Assembly: GCF_947242115.1 (NCBI RefSeq)
Contig: NC_074715.1
Coordinates: 32,005,086 to 32,069,085 of the forward strand
DNA from: Biomphalaria glabrata
Taxonomy: Eukaryota; Mollusca; Gastropoda; Planorbidae
DNA length: 64,000 bases
Direction: 5' to 3'
The notes below the pieces were generated by a model, which saw only the letters and a list, made by a program, of their open reading frames with translations, was not told the DNA's origin and ran no database searches. Every line of letters starts with the position of its first letter. Within the stretch, counting starts at the first letter, position 1. Of this stretch, positions 1-9,320 are shown piece by piece. The position numbers and the translations under genes were made by a program.

Positions 1-553
1 AATTGTTAAAATAATTAGGAATATGGTGAAAATGTGCATAAACAGCAAGAAAAACAAAAAAAAAATAGTTTAAAAATAAAAACCACAAAACTTATATTAA
101 GCATAGTTGTTTCAATTAGTTTGGATCAGTCATGTATTTAAATGTGTAATAGATCTAGACTAACAATGATAAATCTGCGCAATTACAAATATTTTTACCA
201 ATTGTTTTTGCATAGTGCAATTTCATGTTTTTAGATTTTTCAATATACTATGATCCTATCACTTGTCTGGATCAGTTAGAAAAGGGTAGGGGAGAAAGAA
301 GGAGGTATCTAGGTGATTACTTTTTAAATGCATTTATAAAAAAAAACACCTGAATTTGAACTCCTGAGCCTTCTCAAGCATACAAGTATCTACTCTCTTA
401 GACACACCAAAATCATTTATAAAGTGAACAATTTTCTCTTGCTCAAACTAATTAGAATGGCACAAACACTAAAAAAAAAAGCATTGTGCAAATTTTAGAT
501 TTATTGATCTCTAGCTTGAGTTTAAAGTCATTTTTACTTTCTTATTGATAGCT
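1..553. other. AT-rich gene-free stretch
   Basis: No gene seen. At about 345-410, read on the minus strand, there is a weak tRNA-like pattern (a box-B-like GAGTTCAAATTC) that may be a decayed SINE head. The rest is AT-rich DNA with A runs. Confidence 0.5.
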
Positions 554-562
554 TAGTAATAG
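554..562. repeat. Left target-site duplication of LINE copy
   Basis: TAGTAATAG at 554-562 is repeated exactly at 2054-2062, directly flanking the LINE copy. This 9-bp direct repeat is the expected footprint of target-primed reverse transcription. Confidence 0.8.
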
Positions 563-2053
563 TGTGCAGATCGTGTTTATCCAGAGTTGCAGTGTGGCTT
601 TAGGGCAGGTAGATCTACAACAGATATGATCTTCTCTCTGCGGCAGCTACAGGAGAAGAGCAGAGAACAAAAGCAGCCCCTCTTCATAGCTTTTATTGAT
701 TTGACCAAGGCCTTTGACCTTGTTAGCAGAAGCGGTCTGTTTGCTGTACTAGAGAGAATCGGCTGCCCAAATAAGTTAAGAAAACTAGTGTCAGCTTTTC
801 ACGAAAATATGCAGGGCACCGTTCAGTTTGAAAGTTCTTCCTCCAGGCCATTCTCCATTAAGAGCGGTGTAAAACAAGGATGTGTACTGGCCCCTACACT
901 ATTTGGCATCTTCTTCTCAGTCGTACTATCCAGTGCTTTTAAATCCCTGGAAGACGGATTATACATCCATAGCAGATCAGATGGAAGGCTCTTTAACCTG
1001 GCACGTCTTAAAGCCAAAACGAAAAGGCGTCGTATCTTGATAAGGGAGCTGCTGTTTGCCGATGACGCGGCACTCGTATCTCACTCACAAGGAGGTCTAC
1101 AGAAGCTAGTGAACGCCTTAGCAGCTGCTTGTCAAGAGTTTAGCCTTACTATAAGTTTCTCCAAGACCGAAATCCTGGCACAAGACGTCGCAGAAATACC
1201 TATAATACAAATTGGGAACCACACCCTTTCAGTGGTGCAGGAATTTACCTATTTGGGTTCAACAATTGTCAGTAACCTAGACTTAGACATCGAGCTGACA
1301 AAAAGGATAGGAAAAGCTACCACAGCATTGGCAAAACTCTCCAAGCGCGTCTGGGAAAATGGTAAATTGACCACAGCGACCAAAATCCTAGTCTATAACG
1401 CCTGTGTTGTGAGCACTCTCCTTTATGGCAGTGAAAGCTGGTCAACATACATGTATCAAGAGCACAGATTGAATAGTTTCCACTTGCGCTGCCTGAGATG
1501 CATAATGGGCATCTCTTGGAGGGACCATGTCTCCAATCAGGAAGTTTTGAGATTGGCCAATATGAACAGCATGTATGCTCTCCTGACACAAAGAAGATTA
1601 TGCTGGCTCGGACATGTCACCCGCATGCCAGATGGTAGAATCCCGAAAGATATCTTATATGCTGAGCTTGTGGAAGGAGTCAGACCCAAGGGCCGCCCAA
1701 GACTAACATATAGAGATGTCTGCAAGCGAGACATGAGAGCCTCAGGCATGAGCGAAAGTATGTGGGAAAACATAGCCAAAGACCGGAGTGCATGGAGACA
1801 GACTGTGCTTGCTGGGACAACCCTTGCTGAGAACAAAAGAATTGAAGCGGCTTTAATCAAGAGGGAAAAAAAGAAAGCTGCCCTGTCTGCTAGCCCTAAA
1901 TCAGAGGCATACACATGTACGAATTGTGGTAAAGTCTGCCGTTCTAGAATTGGCTTGATTAGCCACACCAGATTCTGCCCCGTCTCAAGATTAAGCCAAA
2001 ACCAGTGACTCATTTGGGCGCAACCATTGCCTTTCGAGACAAAAGGAGCCATA
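563..2053 (+). mobile_element. 5'-truncated LINE with long open RT frame
   Basis: Non-LTR retrotransposon copy with a single open frame from about 563 to 2008 (473 residues from the TTG at 587). It starts inside the RT domain (RVYPELQCGFRAGRST), then has the FIDLTKAFD block, SGVKQGCVLAPTLF, the catalytic FADDAALVS, and the thumb motif FTYLGSTIVSN. The connection region has RRLCWLGHVTRMPDGRIPK, and the C-terminus ends in a Cys2-His-Cys finger (TCTNCGKVCRSRIGLISHTR, then FC). The endonuclease and the N-terminal part of RT are absent, so the copy is 5'-truncated. No RNase H is seen. The 3' UTR is very short and ends at AAGGAGCCATA, with no poly-A. The uninterrupted frame and the 9-bp target duplication suggest a fairly young insertion. 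A second, decayed copy of the same family lies at 43138-43945 on the minus strand. Clade not assigned; RTE-like or CR1-like are both possible. Confidence 0.9.
587..2008 (+). CDS. LINE reverse transcriptase, C-terminal two-thirds
   Basis: Open frame inside the LINE copy. It begins in RT finger block 2, not at a genuine start codon: the TTG at 587 is only the first start-like codon, and the RT homology reaches upstream to about 565, just after an in-frame TAG. RT catalytic residues are FADD near residue 160. The C-terminal finger is near residues 445-465. It is a mobile-element protein and not a host gene. Confidence 0.85.
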   Translation: MQCGFRAGRSTTDMIFSLRQLQEKSREQKQPLFIAFIDLTKAFDLVSRSGLFAVLERIGCPNKLRKLVSAFHENMQGTVQFESSSSRPFSIKSGVKQGCVLAPTLFGIFFSVVLSSAFKSLEDGLYIHSRSDGRLFNLARLKAKTKRRRILIRELLFADDAALVSHSQGGLQKLVNALAAACQEFSLTISFSKTEILAQDVAEIPIIQIGNHTLSVVQEFTYLGSTIVSNLDLDIELTKRIGKATTALAKLSKRVWENGKLTTATKILVYNACVVSTLLYGSESWSTYMYQEHRLNSFHLRCLRCIMGISWRDHVSNQEVLRLANMNSMYALLTQRRLCWLGHVTRMPDGRIPKDILYAELVEGVRPKGRPRLTYRDVCKRDMRASGMSESMWENIAKDRSAWRQTVLAGTTLAENKRIEAALIKREKKKAALSASPKSEAYTCTNCGKVCRSRIGLISHTRFCPVSRLSQNQ

Positions 2054-2062
2054 TAGTAATAG
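2054..2062. repeat. Right target-site duplication of LINE copy
   Basis: Exact second copy of TAGTAATAG, immediately after the LINE 3' end. It pairs with 554-562. Confidence 0.8.
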
Positions 2063-3720
2063 ACCTAAGAAGTAAATGAAACTTGAAATACATAAATAAG
2101 ATATTGGATATTCATGTTTACTATAAAAAATTATAATGCATTTCAATTTGCTATGGGCAAGTATCCCTTGCAGATACCATTTTTTAGTAATTTACTGTCC
2201 ACAGTCAGCTGTTAAAAGCTTGCTGACAATGCATAGAAAAAATATATATAATTTAAGTCATTGTTTCAACAGCTAGACATTCTAGTCCTTTATTCATGCA
2301 ACACTTTGAATCTTGTCTTCCACTTCTGCTTTGATATTTTATCTAAGACCTTCTTATATCACTCATTAATTTTTTATTATTTTTTGCACTAACAGGCAAA
2401 ACTGTAAACATAGAGAGTAAGTAAGTAAATAACATAGCTAAAAAAATTCCTTTTTAAATAGATATAGTTTAAAGGCCAAAAAAAGCATTAACAAAAACAT
2501 GCTAGAAATATACCATGGACTAGGTGCATTCATCTGGAGAAATATATAGAAAGTTAAATTTGAAAAAAATATGGTTCCCTTAACAAATGACCAATACTTC
2601 ATCATGTATGAGAATGAAAGCAATATGACATGGAAATATAAAAGGTAGAGCATGTACAGTAGGCCTACCAATATTTCGGGTCAGTGTTCTACAATAAACA
2701 TCAAAATGAAGTTTAAAGGACACTGTAATCTAAATACTTATAAGTGATTTGTCCACAAAATAAGGATTTTTTGTAAGTAAACAGTAGATATCTGTAAATC
2801 TGTATTATGTGTATACAATAATACATGTGTTGACAAGTGGAAATTTTTTTTACATTCACTAATAATACATTAAAATTTAAGAGTCTCTATGAGCCTAGAG
2901 ATGATATAGTTTCTGCTACAGTTACTAGATCTAGTAACTAACTAAATAGAAATATTATCTGTGGAAAGTATTTCTAGTAGTGATTGACAAAGTACCAAAT
3001 AAATCTTACAGAATCAATCATTCACAATAATTGATGATTGTCCGAATCTACACTGAGTAACACTGAAAATAAGTGAAACTGAATGAACAAAATGAAATGT
3101 CATTCCAAGTTGAAGTCAGATTTCTGTCAGAATCACAAAAAGATTTCATCGTATCTAAACTCTAGTCGGCTATTGACATTGAAATGATTGATTGATATTA
3201 TTGATAATTCATTAATTGAATTTGATCATTGTCGTCATTGAATTGATCAATTCAATGAAATTGAAATTATTGATGCTTTCATCCGATCCAGCAGGCTAAC
3301 TAGTCTAAGAGAAAAAACCGATATAACGACACGACGCTAAAAGCAGAAACTATCAAAGTTTGTACTGATTCAGAGATCTAGATCTATAGTGTTATACACT
3401 CCTTAGCATTTCAATGACAAAAAATAGTAGAGTAATAATATTAAGAGAATACGAGAAATGGAATTATGTCAGACATTTTGTAAACTTTTATGGTTGCTGT
3501 TCCATGTGACCTTATTTAATAATACAATTGGTTGGAAATATTAGTAAGTATTTTCGCAATTTTCTTTTTAATAATAAGAAATTTAATCCTCATGGCGAGG
3601 TAGTCGAGCCGCATAAAAATGATATTCAATGAACCATTATACTCTATAGTCGTACTAGATTCAGTATGCCTATATAAATGTGTTTTACATGTTTCGGATG
3701 TTTCTTCAGATTTGAATATA
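2063..3720. other. AT-rich gene-free stretch
   Basis: No gene recognised. It contains a perfect 20-bp palindrome at 2919-2938 centred on AGATCT, and a low-complexity run of ATTGAT/AATTGA words around 3180-3280. The short open frames here are consistent with chance in AT-rich DNA. Confidence 0.5.
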
Positions 3721-3749
3721 ATTATATACTAACTGCGGGCACCCTATAG

Positions 3750-4590
3750 GTTTCGAACTCGTTTAACTGAATCTGCCATTTATCGCAATACGAGGAGATG
3801 GTCTGGAGGTCTGCATGTAATGCCGCCTGAATTTGGTCGGCTTTATTCCCGGTTGACCAGAGGACAGTGTCATCCGCATAAAGCAGTTTTTTGGACCGCA
3901 GTGAGCTGGGCAAATCATTAAGAAAGGCCATGAAAAGTGTGCAGGACAGGGCAGAGCCCTGTGGCAGGCCATTAAGTAGTTGTTTTGGCTTGCTAAGGGA
4001 GTGCTGGTATTTTGTACGTGTGCTCCTCCCAGACAGAAAGGATTGTATCCAATTGTATATCTTTCCCCGCACACCAATGGCTCTAAGTTTAAGATAGAGG
4101 CCTTGCTTTCACACGCGGTCGTAAGCCTGTTTTAGGTCTATGAATACTGCATATGTGCTTTCGGACCTCTGGAACCCATCGGCCACCACCTGTGCGAATA
4201 TCGTGACCTGGTCGATTGGGCTCAAGCCTGCCCTAAAGCCGGCCTGCTCTGGCGCCAGGATACCGGCACTCTCAAAGGACCAAACTAGCCGCTCGTTAAC
4301 CATGCGCTCAGTAGGACACCAAGTTAGTCGCGTCTTTGCCCTTCTTGAGGACTGGTACGATGATAGCACTTTTCCAGGCCCCGGGTAGTCTGGACTCTGC
4401 CCATGTTCGATTCATACTCTCCAAGAGTTTACCTCTCGCAATACCCCCGAGGTGTTTTACCATCTCAGGGGTAACCTTATCTGGCCCCGGAGCTTTTCGG
4501 TTTTTGCACGTAGCCATCGCTCTGTCCAGCTCAGCACGACAGAAGGACGCGTTGCACGTTGCTTGGCTTTCAGGCTCATCTGGCATATCG
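3750..4590 (-). mobile_element. LINE reverse transcriptase remnant (jockey-like)
   Basis: Minus-strand fragments of one RT, in order from 4590 down to 3750. First comes KNRKAPGPDKVTPEMV followed by AIIVPVLKKGKD (finger). Next is EQAGFRAGLSPIDQV with YAVFIDLKQAYDRV (block A). Then LPQGSALSCTLF and the catalytic LYADDTVLWS. The fragments lie in different frames, so there are at least two frameshifts. The element lacks both ends and has no flanking duplication I can find. The APGPD and YADD motifs fit the jockey/I/CR1 group; clade uncertain. Confidence 0.8.
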
Positions 4591-4676
4591 ACACATTCAG
4601 TATTTTTCTTAAAAAAAAAAAAAACTGGGTAAGAAAACAAAGCAACATTTTTGTATTGGTATGTTGGGGGTGTTAT

Positions 4677-4870
4677 ATTTTTTACAAAGCGTATATGAAT
4701 TCACTGTCTGGCACAAATCTTTTGTACACGTTATTTCTCCAACTTCTTATTCTCAGATCATAAGATGAAACTACGCACAATTACTTATTGTTGGAAACAA
4801 AACATAAATAAATAAATAACATTAAACTAATCATTTAGCAAATTAATTAGTGGTAATCAGTTGTGTTTAT
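4677..4870 (+). repeat. Unnamed AT-rich interspersed repeat, copy 1
   Basis: Shares a run of words with 28362-28560, 28798-28975 and (inverted) 44890-45025: a TTTGTACACGTTATTTCTCC-like head, then TCAGATCAAGTTGAAACTTTGCACAATTATT, then an AATTAATT-rich tail. This copy is diverged. It has no coding capacity and no tRNA-like head, and its class is unknown. Confidence 0.5.
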
Positions 4871-4875
4871 GGTTG

Positions 4876-5736
4876 CTATATATACATTGTTGTATACATT
4901 GTACGTTGTACATTTATAAAGTTTGGATATTATTAAATTGATTCCTAGTTTCAGAATAAAAGATTTGTAGTTATTGTTGAAGGGTCTCCGTTTTGAATCT
5001 ATAGTTTACATTTGTATCTCTTGCATCACGATAGTGTTGGAGTGTTCAGTAATTGTTTAAAAGGAGACAATTATACGGACGAATTTTTGTATAGAATTCA
5101 CACAATTTGTATACGAAATCCTATACTCTTAAGCGAGCAATTCTTGTATGTATGTATATATATATTTATAGGCCTATATATATATATATAAATTTTATTT
5201 CGAAAACGGCTCTAACGATTTTCTTTAAAAGTTCACGGTATGTGCATAATAATGAGAAAAAAATTCTCAACTCACTGGCCACATCGGGAAAACTCGAGGT
5301 CGACCGTTATATCGGTTTGAAAATGGCTCATTATCGAAAAATTTATTTTGGCTAGAATGTTTTATGAATGAAATTTTCTGTATGACGTCAATGGGAAAAA
5401 AAACTTGACACCGCTTACGTCACTAGGCTCACAGCAGTACACTAAGACTTTTTTTCGCAAACAAGAACAAGTTTTAATGATTCAATTGGCGTAATTAAAC
5501 ATTTGCGCACCATCTTATTGTACATTGATCCATTAGGAATTTATGGAAGAAAAATAATGAAATTAAATATCTTAATGTAAGATTAGTTATTGTGTTTTAA
5601 AGGCTTTATAAGTTGTTTACTCTTTAGACCACTAGACCGACAGGTAGCTTTTACTTTGTTGTTATTTTGCTGGTGAATTATTGCAATGTGTTTAAGCTTC
5701 GAAGTCTACTGACTGTCCCATTATGTATGCCTTACT
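4876..5736. other. AT-rich gene-free stretch
   Basis: No gene recognised. It contains (TA)n runs near 5155-5190. Confidence 0.5.
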
Positions 5737-5744
5737 TGCACATC

Positions 5745-6156
5745 CAGGGCCGGCCCTAACATTTGCGGGGCCGTATGTGAAATGGATTGCTCGCGGACCA
5801 GTAAGGATAGGGATAAGTATAATAAGTGAAAATAAAAATTTTGTATTAGAAAATAAATTCGTATTTGCATTACATTTTTATTAAATGAAAGCTGACGATG
5901 TCGTTTTTTTTATATCACGCATAGGACTACCGTTTACCATATTGACTGACACCCCAAAATGACAATTTTGTCTTTTTAAGGACATTTTTATGAGTTTCAG
6001 GAGATTGCCAGGATCTCCTTGAAAACAAGGAGACCACAGGAACCCTATTATAAATTATAATGGTTTAATTTAATAATTTACACCTAGAATTAGCGCGGGG
6101 CTTTTGAACCTTCGGGGTCCACTGCGGGCGGCTGCATAGGCCTAAGACTGCCCCTG
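5745..6156. mobile_element. Possible hAT-like non-autonomous element
   Basis: Starts CAGGGCCGGCCCTAAC and ends GACTGCCCCTG, so the termini are the inverted CAGGG...CCCTG expected of hAT elements. The left end closely resembles the element at 18476-18862, suggesting one family. The flanks (TGCACATC and ATGATATC) match only in part, so the duplication is decayed or the right end is misplaced. No coding sequence. Confidence 0.45.
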
Positions 6157-6164
6157 ATGATATC

Positions 6165-6486
6165 CAGCTCGCGGTCAACGAATTTTCATCACGCTGCTGC
6201 TTTTTTTGGTTAACCTATAAACCTCGGTAAAACAAAAGTCATATTCCAGAAGTCACCCAATAAAACCTATTCCGCCCAAAGATCACCGTACATAGACATC
6301 CCTTAAAGTGGTAGATATAGTATCAAATGACTCATTGCTTTAAAGAGAGGTTGATATGTGATCAGGGATAGTCGTGCTTTTGGACGCCTCCAGGCGAGAG
6401 TGTGGCGAAATAAATCGCTCCGCCTGTCTACAAAAATCAGTGTCAATCAGTGATTCTCTCAAACCCCCGTAATGTAGATCTGAGAC
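6165..6486. other. Gene-free stretch
   Basis: Nothing recognised between the possible hAT element and the LINE remnant. Confidence 0.4.
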
Positions 6487-6660
6487 GAGTACTTTATAGA
6501 AAGCAACTAAGACTTCTTGAACGACTTTACCAAAGACCGCAATACAAACAGCGATATTCTTGCAAAATGGTATGAACTTCTTATAATCCGACAGTCACGC
6601 TTTTCAGGCACTTATTCCGTATGGGGGACAACATATTTTTGGCAATCTTTTTTTTTTAGT
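6487..6660 (+). mobile_element. LINE C-terminal fragment (plus orientation)
   Basis: Plus-strand reading gives LYRKQLRLLERLYQR, and in another frame DRNTNSDILAK. The same peptide stretch occurs on the minus strand near 7380 (LYRKQLRLLECYHQR). It is a frameshifted remnant of the RT connection region of the same LINE family as 6836-7410. Both copies cover the same protein segment, so they are two separate insertions. Confidence 0.55.
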
Positions 6661-6835
6661 AAGCTGAAAGGTTGTCGGAGTAAAAGAGATGCCTCACAAT
6701 AACGCTTCTTTAGAATACTAACGCGATGTTTTTAAGTCTCTTAGGAAAAAATGCGCGATTTTACTTTAATACTAGGTGCACGTTTTACACTATAACGTAG
6801 AGATTTTGCATCACTTGATGATTCTTACTAAAGCC

Positions 6836-7410
6836 ATAATAATAAGGCTTGTCTTCTAGTCCGAAGATTAGTGAGGAATGCAGTATTTCCCGTGGATGCG
6901 CAGCCCCAGCTGTGACCTACATATTTTGCAACATCCAGGGCAAGCATAACCATTGTCCGCAGATGGTCGATTTAGATTTTCTTTTCGCCGTCTGCGTTTG
7001 TCCTCGGCAGCAGATTTTCTTTTGGTCTCAAATGTGTGTCCCGCGGCATTCGTGAGTGACCCCCAGCTGTCTCATTCGGAGGCCGCATACAACCAGGTGC
7101 TCTCTTCTATGTCAGACGCCTAAGCTGGTCTTTGAAGCGTTTCCATGGGGCGCCTCTGTTACGTCGACCACCTTTTAGCTCCCCAAAAAAAGATTACCTT
7201 TGGCATATGTTCGTCTCCCATACGGGATACGTGCCCTACTCAGACCCTCTATACTGTCCATACCAGCGTTGTCAAAGACATAGCTGTTTGTAGTGCGGTC
7301 TTGCCACCGTATGTCCATGATGAAGCGCCAGCATCTTTGGTGATAGCACTCAAGAAGTCTTAGTTGTTTTCTGTAAAGTGTCCATGTCTTAGAGCCATAA
7401 TGAATATATT
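6836..7410 (-). mobile_element. LINE C-terminal remnant with zinc finger
   Basis: Read on the minus strand from about 7410: YGSKTWTLYRKQLRLLE, then a decayed connection region, FKDQLRRLT, and a C-terminal finger CPGCCKICRSQLGLRIHGKY followed by C, close to the 3' end near 6860. The 3' terminus is a TTATTATTA-like tail. Several stops and frame changes separate the blocks. This is a second lineage of the finger-ended LINE group represented at 563-2053. Confidence 0.6.
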
Positions 7411-7804
7411 AATTGCAATATTAAGTGTCAGAAAGTAACCAGTTTAGAAGTTACACTGCAAAGACTTTCTTCCAAGCCTATAATAGCCTAATAGTTTTAC
7501 GCGAAAGAAGCAATGTAAAACGTTAAGACGTGAGCTGTGGTTTTCTATAGGCCTACTGTTGGGGGAACTTTCTATTCTAATCACCATGTACTATTACATT
7601 GAGAACTGACAGAACGAAAATGCAACTCTTCGCATTGATAGTCTTTACCCGATCGTTCATTTTCGTAATTACAACAATATTCCCAACATGACTTCGGGTA
7701 TATATCCTTCCTTAACAAATTATTCATCCGAGCGAGGCTCGGTCACCTGATATTTATTACTTAAGTTAATAATATATACTAATTATTTATATTTCAACTT
7801 ATTT
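7411..7804. other. Gene-free stretch
   Basis: No gene or named repeat seen. Confidence 0.4.
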
Positions 7805-8450
7805 TTAGATTATTTCGCCTCCCCCCTGTAGTATGTTGGCCGATTTGGTATGGTCGGGAGGGGGCGTTGACATCAATCCCGTCGTTCCCCTGCTGGGCGA
7901 TTGGGGGGGGGGGGGGCAAATACCTCTACTGTCCTTTCCACCTAAACCCTTTGAGTGGGGGGGGGGTCCTACTTTTATGGAGAAATCATAATTTGTGAAC
8001 AAAATTATTTTAATTAATATATATTTTTTATATTATGTTCTGATATCTTGTCCGATTCGGTGGGGTAAGGGGGCTCAATTGCATGTACTGCCCTCCCCAC
8101 TCTAGCCCTCTGAGTGAGGGGGGGGGGGCAGTCCTATTTTTATGGATAAATCATAAGTTGTGAACAAAATTAATTGAATATTTACATAATATAAGCTACG
8201 TATTGATAGCCTATGTGAACCTATTTGTATATTATGTCGCACCACACTCCAATGTCAAATTTTATGATTAGTGAATATAAAATGAAAAAGGGTTGTTCCA
8301 GGTTTATGATTAGTGAATATAAAATGAAAAAGGGTTGTTCCAGGTGGGAGGTGCGATACATGCAATCGCCCCCCCCCCCCGGCCATCGGACAAACCAATA
8401 CTTTTTCTTTTTGTATTATAGTTAAGAAATTACAAAATAAAAAAAAAATC
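7805..8450. repeat. Degenerate G/C-tract tandem repeat block
   Basis: At least two, probably three, diverged units share the order: C-rich or GATTCGG-type lead, long G run, TCCTA(C/T)TTTTATGGA, AAATCATAA, TTGTGAACAAAATT (around 7805-8010 and 8040-8180, with a related G-run unit near 8370). No coding potential. It probably belongs to a non-autonomous transposon interior, but no ends were found. Confidence 0.5.
8261..8344. repeat. Perfect 42-bp tandem duplication
   Basis: Units 8261-8302 and 8303-8344 are identical. They start TTTATGATTAGTGAATATAA and end GTTGTTCCAGG. A recent slippage or duplication event inside the G-rich repeat block. Confidence 0.85.
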
Positions 8451-8609
8451 TGTCACTAATATAATTATATATGCTCTAAATTAAATTCTTATATCGATTC
8501 GCCCCACCTCTATCCTTTAATGCCAAATGCAATCATTAGCAGAAATTGTAAAAAGGAGCGAGGATTAATCGTTTTCACTCTACCGCCCCTTCCGCTTTCC
8601 AGACGAAAA

Positions 8610-8815
8610 CTGATGAATAATGAGCTGTATATGTCAGGAGAATGCGTTTCTGCAGAGAAGACTGCAAAAAAAAAAAAACGCTTTTGGCGTTTGGGCGTCG
8701 TCCCGAACCCCACTGATGAATAATGAGCTGTAGATGTTAGGAGAATGCGTTTCTACAGTGAAAAATGCAAGAAAACGCTTTTGGCGTCGGGGCTTCGCCG
8801 AACTCCACTGAGGAA
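8610..8815. repeat. Two-copy imperfect ~100-bp repeat
   Basis: Two adjacent units share TGATGAATAATGAGCTGTA, GGAGAATGCGTTTCT, an A-rich spacer and CGCTTTTGGCGT, and each ends near CCCCAC/CTCCAC. Diverged by several substitutions and A-run length. Confidence 0.65.
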
Positions 8816-8914
8816 GGTTAATGCGCTTTCCCAGACCCCCAACTTTGCAAGAGAAAGGCCTCAAAATGACTTTTTTTTTTTGACAGAAGGTTGAGAAACA
8901 CTCCTTTTTTTAAT

Positions 8915-8920
<6 letters not shown>

Positions 8921-8948
<28 letters not shown>
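8921..8948. repeat. (AT)n microsatellite, left of LTR element
   Basis: Dinucleotide AT run interrupted by the LTR retrotransposon; it resumes at 17175. The element landed inside it. Confidence 0.85.
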
Positions 8949-8952
<4 letters not shown>

Positions 8953-9320
8953 AGACACCTTATTTATATAGGTTAGTTATTTTAGTTATTTAGCGACGCA
9001 CCATAGTAGACGCATATTGAACGGGACTAGTGACGTTTGGGATATGTTGGGTTAGAGACCGGAAAATCAGTTAGCGTTAGAACATTCCAGGGTAACGACG
9101 TGTTTAGTGACAGAGACTTCTACTGTGGCCTTTTATCATAATAAATATATATTAACTTGTTCATCATCGTTGACTACATCTCTACACTTGTTAAAACAGG
9201 TGTTGTATGGTTCTTGTTTGTGTTGTTGGTCAACTACACGTAATACACCCGATCAATTACACCCAAACGATTGCAGAGTAATTGGTTGACTTCAAGACAG
9301 CCTGAACTAGCAACATCACA
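8949..9320 (+). repeat. 5' LTR (372 bp)
   Basis: TG...CA-bounded direct repeat, identical by eye to 16803-17174. It contains a TTATTTATATAGG box near the start and AATAAATATATA near 9140, which could be the poly-A signal. Confidence 0.95.

Noticed and set aside
1537-2052. 171-residue minus-strand open frame
   Set aside because: Antisense of the LINE reverse transcriptase frame; no independent similarity.
6487-7410. Single LINE copy with 5' inversion (twin priming)
   Set aside because: Both orientations encode the same peptide segment, so two copies explain it better.
9107-9289. 60-residue open frame repeated at 16961-17143
   Set aside because: Both lie at the same place in the two LTRs and are identical only because the LTRs are; no coding evidence.
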